A DNA stretch of 64,000 nucleotides from Chlorella sorokiniana (taxonomy: Eukaryota; Chlorophyta; Trebouxiophyceae; Chlorellales; Chlorellaceae): positions 558,001 to 622,000 of the forward strand of contig CP084618.1 in NCBI GenBank assembly GCA_025917655.1, in the 5' to 3' direction. The position numbers and the translations under genes are program-made. This document shows positions 56,341-64,000 of the stretch, one piece after another. Position 1 is the first letter of the stretch, and the number at the start of each line of letters is the position of its first letter. The notes under the pieces were generated by a model that worked only from the letters and a program-made list of their open reading frames with translations, was not told the origin of the DNA and made no database searches.

Positions 56341-59300
56341 ATGTCTGCAATGTTGGTGCTGCAAGCGACCCTGGCGTCCAGCGTGATCAACCAGGCGCGA
56401 AAGGTGGCGGCATCGCCCCGCAGGCAACGGGCGGGCTGCCAACGCCTGCACGCCAAGCCCTCCGCCCCCTCCCAAAGACGCACCCGCGCCGCTCGCCAGG
56501 TGAAGGGCGCTGCCCGGACTTGCGTTTTCCCCTCTATGTGCTGTGCCGCAGTCCCCTTGCAGCAAGCTTGTAGACTACTGAAGTGGGTACGCGATGGAGC
56601 GGGCGTTGCGCACCTGCGCAGCAGGCGCCCACTCGCACCGCCCGGCCGTTGCGCCCGCTGCCGCCGCCGCAGGTCGCCGCCGTGTCTGCCCCCGCTGAGG
56701 CCCCAGCCATGAAGGTGGTTGAGGTGGACCTGGGCGACCGCACCTACCCCATCTACATCGGGCGCGGCCTGCTGGACCAGGGGGAGCTGCTGCGGCGGCA
56801 CATCCCGGGCAAGACGGCGCTGGTGGTGACCAACGAGACGGTGGCTCCGATCTACTTGGACAGGCAAGCCCCGGCCCGCGGCCCCGCCCGCACGCCAGCG
56901 CTTGCCTGTCAATCGCCCTCTGCATGTCGTGGTACAAGGCCCGGCTGGGATGGCAGCACTGGTGGTGCGGCGCCCGGGACAGCCTGGCACGGCAGCCGGG
57001 GGCGGCTCCCCGGCTGCTGCCGCCCGCCTCCACCGCCTCGCTGGGCACGCCGCCCCGCCCGCGCGCAGGTGCCTGGCCGCCATCACCGCCGGCGGCGGCA
57101 TCAAGGCGGAGGTGGTGGTGCTGCCCGACGGCGAGCAGCACAAGAGCCTGGAGGTGCTGCAGCGGGTGTGGGACAAGGCGCTCGAGTGCAGGTGCGGCGG
57201 CGGCGGCGGGCCCGCGGCCTCTCTGGGGGACACGATGCGAGGCCGCATGCGGGGCGGCGTCGCTGCGGCAGCATGCATGTCGAACGTAGCGGCCAGGCAT
57301 GGTCTGCTTTCAGCTGAAACAGCCGGCGGCGGTGGTCTCAACGTGCTGCTCTCGACGTGTGTGTTTGTCGTCTGCCGCCGCCCGCCCGGCGCGCAGGCTG
57401 GACCGCAACACCACCTTTGTGGCTCTTGGGGGCGGCGTGGTGGGCGACATGACTGGCTTTGCGGCGGCGGCGTACCAGCGGGCGTGCACTTCATCCAGGT
57501 TCCTACGACGGTGATGTCGCAGGTGGGGCGGCGGTTTGGGGGAGGGGCAAGGGGACTGGGAGGACGCTTTGGAAAAAGGGGGGGCGCGCGGCAGTGTTGA
57601 GCAGCGTGTGATGCAGCGACGCACGGCGGGGTGAGGTGAAGAGCCGGGTGCCTTCTCGGGGCACTAGTGTGCCCTCCTCAGGCCAGGAGCACGTGCCCGC
57701 TCGTCCCCCAGGTGGACTCCTCGGTGGGCGGCAAGACGGGTGTGAACCACCCCCTGGGCAAGAACATGATCGGCGCCTTCTACCAGCCGCGCTGCGTGCT
57801 CATCGACACCGACAGCCTCAACACGCTGCCCGACCGGGAGCTCGCCTCCGGCATCTCGGGTATGCTGCCCTGGCTGGCTGGGGCGGCGGGGCGGCCGGCG
57901 GGCGGGTGCTGTCGATGGCGCCGCCCGCTTGCGGGAATCCCAAGATCTTACAGCTTTATGAAGCACGAGGCCGCCAGATCTTCTTCTTTGCCTGCTTTTC
58001 TTTTTCTCATGCCATATGGCTCGCCGCACTCGGCAGTGCTACGGGCAAACTGCCTGCCCCAGCCAGCCTGTTGATGGAAGCCCTGTTTGTGCGCCGCCTG
58101 CCGCTCCTCGTGCAGAGATCATCAAGTATGGTCTGATCCGCGACGCGCCGCTGTTCGACTGGCTGGAGGCAAACATGGAGCGGCTGCTGGCGCGGGACCC
58201 AGAGGTGGGCAGCTGCCGGGAAGCCGCCAGGCTTGGCGGGGCAGGCCAGCAGCCAGGCGGCCCCAGCTGCCTGCTCCGACTGCTGGTTGTGCCGCTGCTG
58301 GGCCAGCAGCCGTGGGCGGCCGCCTGCTCCATAGCGGAGTGGTCACGTTTGGATGGCCGAGGCGGTGGCGTTGCCGGGCCATGCTCACCGTGCTCGGCAT
58401 GCTCAGCATGCCCAGCGTGCCCTGCACCCATCCTGCGCCCGCAGGCCTTCACCTACGCCATCGAGCGCTCGTGCGTCAACAAGGCGGAGGTGGTGGCGGC
58501 GGACGAGAAGGAGGGCGGGCTGCGCGCCACCCTCAACCTCGGCCACACCTTTGGGCACGCCATCGAGACGTGCACGGGTGCGCGGGGCGGGCGGAGGGGG
58601 AAGGGTGTGTTTCTGTATGAAGGACGGGGGTGTTCACATTACGGAAGGGCGGGTGAGGGGGCGTGGCTGCTGTGCTTCTTACCATCCGTCCAGACCCAGC
58701 TCTGGGTCTGAGCTACACGCGCAAGCAGGCCTGAGCTGCAGCTATTGAGGGGCGCGTTTGCAGGCCTTGATGTGCCCCCTACCCTATCCTTGCCCCAAAC
58801 ACACCACACGCGCCCACCACCACAACCCCTCGCCGCCGCGCACCTGAGCAGGCTACGGCAGCTGGCTGCACGGCGAGGCGGTGGCGGCGGGCACGATGAT
58901 GGCGGCGGACATGTCGCTGCGGCTGGGCTGGATCGAGGCGGGGCTGGTGGACCGCATCCGCGCGCTGAACGAGAAGGCCAAGCTGCCGACGGCGCCGCCG
59001 CCGGTGGGTGGGTGGCCTCTCTTCCTGTCGGAGGGCGCTCGCACAGGGCGCCGCAGCCCAGCCCGCTGCCAGGGTCCTCGCGTAATCGCCGCACCCGATG
59101 ATGAAACGGCAACGGCCCTCTGCTGACGACAGGGGCCCTGGGCTGCGGCTGCCTTGCCGGCCTGCCACGCCCCCTCCCCCAGCGCACGTGCCGCCGGCGT
59201 GCCACGCACGTGCACCCTTGCGCTCAGCCGCTGCCCATAGCCTGCCGTGCACGCTGAGATGCTGCCATGCTGCGCCACGCTGTGCCCGCTGTGCAGAGCA

Positions 59301-59708
59301 TGACGGTGGAGCAGTTCCGGAGCACGATGGCGGTGGACAAGAAGGTGCAGGATGGCAAGCTGCGCCTCATACTGCTCAAGTGAGGGAACTTTTACGCGCC
59401 CCCACGCGCGCGCGTGCCCCCTCCCCCTCCCCAAGATAACACCCACACACTGATGTGATTTGTGGTCGTTCACGGCGGCGGCGTGATCGCAGCTGCGCTG
59501 TGCCCCCGCCTGTCGCCTCACTGCTGCTGGGATGGCTGCCCCTGGGGCGCCTGCTGACCCTGCCTGGGCTGTGCAACCCGCTTTCCTCCACTGCATTCTT
59601 TCCTCCCGCTTTAATCTTCTGTGCAGGGGCGCGCTGGGCAACTGCGTCATCACAGGAGACTTTGAGGTGCAGGCGCTCGAAGACACGCTCGCCGCCTTCT
59701 GCAAGTGA
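56341..59708 (+). CDS. 3-dehydroquinate synthase, plastid
   Basis: Second enzyme of the shikimate pathway (DAHP to 3-dehydroquinate; NAD and divalent metal needed), expected in the plastid. Ten exons: 56341-56499, 56673-56863, 57069-57191, 57397-57522, 57712-57859, 58116-58204, 58445-58577, 58852-59003, 59297-59379 and 59627-59708. The first about 55 residues are rich in A, R and S, as a transit peptide. Then follow [87 protein letters not shown], the metal-site motifs [10 protein letters not shown] and HGEAVAAG, and NCVITGDFE at the end. The run 57480-57482 is one base short. With one more base all ten phases agree (428 aa). Intron 2 has a GC donor (AG|GCAAGC). It follows SCYL1 by 185 bp in the same direction. 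Confidence 0.95.
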
Positions 59709-59926
59709 AGGGAGGCCCCTGCATCCAGCAGCTGGACAGCTTGTCCAGGGGTGCTGTCCGCGGCGTGTAATTTATTAACCAGTTGCAATTCAAGACATTG
59801 CTACGACGGGCAAGGGGCCACAGCGAATGTAAGCATGGCAGGAAGCCAGAGCGTCAGCAGGAGCAACCAACAAGCAAAGCAGGCAACACGAAAAAACAAC
59901 GGGCTCGTCGGCGCGCTCGGGGGTGC

Positions 59927-60664
59927 TCAATCTCGTTTCACGCCGATCGCCACGTTTTGCGACTGCATGCCAAGCATGGGGTGGGGTAGGGACCACTTCA
60001 TTGAGCACAGGGCTGGGCAGACGGGACTGACAGTCCCCGCAGCGGCCAAGGTACAAGAGGCTGTCCCAGCGCACCTCGCCGTCCCCGTTGGATTCTCCAC
60101 GACAACCGTCTTGGTCGGCTGCTGCTGCTGGCTCTGCTGCGTTAGCGCCGGCTGCGCCGGCTGCTGCTGCTGCGCCACCGCCGACTGCTGCGTCTGGGGC
60201 AGCGCGGCGGCGCCCGCCCCGCCCCGCCGCCGCCGCCGCCGGCGTCACGAAGTTGCACACCGCGCACTTGACCGACTGCGCGCCGTAGGCGTAGGCCAGC
60301 GTGACGTGGCAGCCGCCGCAGACGATGTGGCCCAGCTGGTTGGCCTGCGACGCGTCGCTGATGTTGCCGCACACGCTGCACTGCACTGCCCCCGCCCCGC
60401 GGGTACATCAGCACCACCCTGCACTGCGCGTTGCTGCAGCACAGCTGGGCCATGTCCGTGGAGGGCGGCGGCGGCGTGACCGCCGTGATGGTGGAGCAGC
60501 GCGCGCACCTGCGCAGCGGGCGCGGCAGGCGGCGGGTGAGGCGGCGGCGGGCGACGCACGCCGCCTCGAGCGAGGCCCGCCCCTGTGCATCCTTACGGCC
60601 GGTCACCTAACATTCTGCGCCCCGCGGGAAACAGGAGGACTGTGCGGCAGCCGTTGCACACTAT
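59927..60664 (-). CDS. LSD1-like zinc-finger protein, 5' exon not located
   Basis: LSD1/LOL proteins carry C-x2-C-type zinc fingers and in plants regulate cell death and stress signalling. Finger 1 lies in exon 60664-60607 (IVCNGCRTVLLFPAG). Fingers 2 (LCCSNAQCRVVLMYPRG) and 3 (IVCGGCHVTLAYAYGAQSVK) lie in the exon starting at 60508. A glutamine-rich stretch then leads to TKTVVVENP, the typical family tail. The last exon ends QNVAIGVKRD with stop 59927-59929. The frame is broken several times as written: the run 60620-60623 is one base short before QNVRC, there is a break after MYPRG near 60390-60405, and two more near 60100 and 60200-60240. All family motifs survive in one frame or another. 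The first coding exon lies upstream of 60664 and was not found. It is convergent with the synthase gene. Confidence 0.8.
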
Positions 60665-62187
60665 CTGCGCCGATGGCGCTGCACTTGCACGGGGGAGGGG
60701 GGGGACTCGGTTGCGACAGGGGTGACCAGGTGAAAGGCGAGCGCGGCAGTGCAGGGCCTGGCACAGGCGGTCGTGTGCAAAGCGCCGCTTGGTAATGTGA
60801 TTCATACATATGTGTGCACGGCAAAGCAGCCCTCAGCTACCGTGCGCCAAGTATCAAGAGGCTAAGTAAGCGGATGTCGTCCCTGCGGGTTTGCAGCCCA
60901 CCTGCAGGCCTCATTGTCTCCAACCTTCACGATGGCGCGATGCAGGGCCAGCAGCCTCGAGAAGCGCGAATGAAGGGAGCGAAAAGCCTGTTTCTGCGCT
61001 GGCGTGATGATGGCAACGTCGTTATGATGATGGGCTTCAACGAAGCGCGGAACAGCCTGCTTCGCTTGAAGAATGTTCAGCACCCATGGCTTCGCCCGCC
61101 CCGCCCGCCGTACCGCCTGGCTTGATGCAAAGAGGGCCCTCTTGTGGCAACTCGTTCTGGGTGGATACATGTTCAAGCCTGTTGTCCATCGGTGCAACAG
61201 CTGGAACGTTAAGATCATACTGACGTCATCCTGATCAGACAGCGCTGGCTTTCCTGCGAGACTGCCCCAGGAAGTCCGTCTGTGTGTGACCATGTGTTTG
61301 TGACGGCAACTGCAGTTGATGGAAGCATAACACAATATCTAGACAATAAGACTTGCCATTGACTGAGATTCTGATTGCAACTTTTGCAAACTTGCCTTCA
61401 AACCATGCATGACGGCCATCGAGCTAACTTTCACAACTCATGATTTACCATAGGAAGGCTGGCAGCGTCAACTTCAGCTGCGGCCAGCCATGGAAACGGC
61501 AACGGACAGCCATCAAGGACAACACAATAGCAGGGGACATTTTGTGTGCAGGGCAGAGCCGGCTGGCGTGAGCCTAGGCACTCATCTCAGCGGGCATGCG
61601 CAAACAAGACAAAGTAGTGCTCTGCCCATGGGCAGCTGGCCAGCTGGGTTGCGGAAAAGGAAGGAGAGAACTGGGACTGAGAAGCTGGCTGGCAGCCTCC
61701 AATATAAGTACAGTGCGGCGTCCGTTGCTTGTCGCGTAACGCGGCATTTTCGCGGTCAGGGGAAGGCATTCTGGGGCTCTTTTGAACCTTTTGAATGATA
61801 AGTGGGGTGCAGGCCCAAGCCTGGAATGTTGCTGAGCAGGGAGGGAACGGGGACGCAGACAGATGCGAAAGAGGGGGCAGGCCGGGGGATAGCTCAAGGG
61901 CCAGCAGCAGGAGCAAGAAGACTGGGACAGGCCTGGGCCACCCACAATCAGCGTTGGAAGGTAGGGACAAGACCAAGATTCTAGTCAGTGCAGACCAGGG
62001 CGTGCCAAGTACTGCTTTCAATCATGTTGGAAAAGGGGCAAGCGGGACGGCTGTGGTGGCCCGGGACAGCCGCTGGAGGCAGCTGGTGTTCAGCGCAGTA
62101 TGATCACAATGGAACAGGCATGAGCAGAGCATGGCTGTGAGCGCCTGTGGGCAGGCAGCTTCCGTGCAGGTCCTGATCGCGTGCTTG
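60665..62187. other. Intergenic region with LSD1-like 5' end
   Basis: About 1.5 kb. The left part (to about 60830) should contain the missing short first exon and promoter of the LSD1-like gene. From 60830 to about 62150 the sequence is AT-richer and shows only short open frames without codon bias or recognisable motifs. I see no RNA gene or repeat. Confidence 0.4.
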
Positions 62188-62311
62188 TCAGAAGTCCAGC
62201 AAGAACATGCCGGGCGGCGCCGGCAGCCCGCCGTGGGATGGTTCCCACGGCTCGCCGGCCAGTACGCCGCGGGACAGCTGCAGGTCTTGAAAGGGAGCGC
62301 CGCCCACGCTG

Positions 62312-62348
<37 letters not shown>

Positions 62349-64000
62349 GGCCGTCGGCCTGGGCTTCCAGTTGGTGCCTGGCGCGCTGCGGCTGTCGCGG
62401 AGAGGCCTCGGGCGGCGCCAGCGCGGCGGCGGAGTCGGGCGGGGCAGGGGCCGCGCCAGGGGCGGCGTGGGCAGCGCGCGCAGCGCGGCCCCCCCGCCAG
62501 GGCCACCTGGCGGTGCGTCGCCGCCATCAGGTCCACCTGGGGGCAGAAGGCGTGGGGGAAGCGGAGGGAGAAGCCCCCGGGGCCGCCCGAGCGCCAGGTG
62601 GGCGCCTTGGCAAAGGGGCAGAAGTCGAGGTGGAGGTCGCCGTCGGGAGGGCCCTCGTACCAGCACGCCACGGCGCCGGCTGCACAGCGAGAGGGGAGCC
62701 AGGGGAAGGGGAAGCTGTTGGGGCGCTGCCTGGGCCTCAGGGCGTCAGGCGGCAAGGCAAGGAGTCGCGGGCGTGTGCAGCGTCGCGTCGCGGAGGCGGC
62801 GCACGGCGATGCGCCGCCATCAGCGGGCACCGCGGCCGCGCACCCGAGGCAAAGACGGTGAGGCGCAGCGCCACCCCCCGCGCGGCTGGTCCGCCCCAGC
62901 GGGCTCTGACGGTGCATCGAGGCTCAGCCCGAGCTCGTGGGAGTCCCCCGCCTGCTCGCCGTGGGGCACGGGGTGGGGGGCACGGCCTCCAGCAGCACGG
63001 CTGTGGTGTGGACGAGGCCTGGGGGTCGTCCGGGAGGTGCAGCTGCACGCTGGGCAGCACCGCAAGCGGCACGCTGCGATGAAGAGGAACATAGCGGGGA
63101 AGGGGGGTTGTTTGGAACGGAGCAGGCAGCATGGACATCGGCAGCTTCTGTTTGCGGGGGGGGCACGATGCCGGAGGAATATGCCTGTTCATCCCGCCCG
63201 TTGGGGGCTAGGGCCCGGGGAATGACGGGGGCCTGGGCAGGGATCAGTAGCAGGCATACACTCCCTCCCCCTCGGCTCTTGCATGCCGGCGGCTCACCGC
63301 TCCGAGGGGTCGCCTGGGGTGGCCTGCTGCGCGCGGCGCGCACAGGCGACCAGCAGCGCGACGTCGCCGTTGCCGCCGCTCGCCTGCGCCAGGATGCGCT
63401 GCTGCAGGGCGGGCAGGTGCGGCAGCGGCTCGGGCGCTGGGTTGGCGCCGCCCGCCTCGCTGCCGTCGCTGCGTGCGCGTGTGGCGGGGCTGGCTGGGCA
63501 GGCGGGCAAGGCGGGGGAAGCGAGCGAGGGGTGGTGTGGGAGCTGCATATGCGGAGGTGCCGCCGCCGCCGCCGCCGCCGCGTCCAGGTCCGCCGGCAGT
63601 GGCATGCTGACGAAGCCGCTGGCACGGCCGAAGTCGGCGGAGAGATGGAGTTGCACCTCGCCATCGCTGCCCTCGTGGTAGCCGCCGACCGAGGTGCCGC
63701 CCTGCTGCTGCTGCGGGGCCGACGCAAACGGGGAGTGCGCCCACTGGGAGGTGGCCGCAGCTGCTGCCGTGCCACATCCCAGGGAGCTGCAGCCGCCGTT
63801 TACATGCTGATGCTGCGGCAGGGCAGTGAGCGGGCTGCTGTGTGGCCCCAGCCTGGCAGGCAGGGAGGCGGCCGGCATCAGTGCGCGCTGGTGGCGGCGG
63901 CGGCGCGGCGGGCCATCGCGCGCTGGCCCGCGCCCGACCCTTGGCCCAGCTTGCGCTTCAGCCGGTACGCCTTGCAGTGGCAGGAATTGCACAACCTGCA
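62188..64000 (-). CDS. Unrecognised glutamine-rich protein, 5' end outside window
   Basis: Partial gene entering from the right edge and ending at the stop 62188-62190 (last residues PPGMFLLDF). At the edge the strand reads CRLCNSCHCKAYRLKRKL (about 63945-64000), a cysteine- and lysine-rich piece that could be the end of a GATA-like or other zinc finger; this is too short to decide. A long A/P/Q/S-rich exon follows (63290-63940: QWAHSPFASAPQQQQ, EVQLHLSADFGRASGFVSMP). Next come exons with VLPSVQLHLPDDPQ (about 63015-63070) and VACWYEGPPDGDLHLDFCPF with SLRFPHAFCPQVDL (about 62530-62680). The end of the protein has an eleven-glutamine run (62316-62348). The overall make-up suggests a transcription regulator, which is an inference. 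Confidence 0.55.

Noticed and set aside
62316-62348. CAG/CTG repeat as an independent satellite
   Set aside because: It is in frame as a glutamine run of the right-edge gene, so it was treated as coding.

Overview
The window looks like nuclear DNA of a green alga, most likely a Chlorella-like trebouxiophyte. The evidence is very high GC, dense short GT-AG introns, plastid-targeted SufC and 3-dehydroquinate synthase genes, a plant-type C-5 sterol desaturase and an LSD1-type zinc-finger gene. The lineage is an inference; no rRNA or organelle marker is present. Genes were recognised by joining exon translations to family motifs, because most open frames here are GC-driven shadows of the real exons.

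Left part (1-24908): a very large USP9X/USP24/USP34-type ubiquitin hydrolase (-, 3' end cut by the window edge), a C-5 sterol desaturase (+), a Tubby-like protein (-), the ribosome-biogenesis factor TSR2 (+) and the plastid Fe-S assembly ATPase SufC (-). Neighbours alternate between divergent and convergent arrangement with short intergenic gaps.

Middle part (25593-39455): an AT-richer array of four diverged direct repeats (units A-D). Each unit carries, on the minus strand, a copy of an unrecognised three-exon gene. Its product would be about 145 aa, starting MGS.. (possible N-myristoylation), with a proline run, a charged helical segment and a conserved tail. Copy A is open throughout; C and D are each one base short at a C run; B is broken. 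Three units end in a decayed piece of an exon of the neighbouring MON2 gene. A 981-bp inverted-repeat element with a TA target duplication sits in unit B. Blocks of near identity between different unit pairs indicate gene conversion or recent exchange.

Right part (39643-64000): an unrecognised three-exon gene with one membrane segment (-), a MON2 homologue (-), SCYL1 pseudokinase (+), 3-dehydroquinate synthase (+), an LSD1-like zinc-finger protein (-) and the 3' part of an unrecognised glutamine-rich gene (- strand, cut by the right edge).

A technical theme runs through the window. Six recognisable genes contain nine places where a G/C run is exactly one base short of the conserved reading frame. 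In the four genes with fully mapped exons, restoring one base per site makes every intron phase agree. This points to consensus errors in the assembly rather than pseudogenes. Several introns use GC-AG instead of GT-AG borders.
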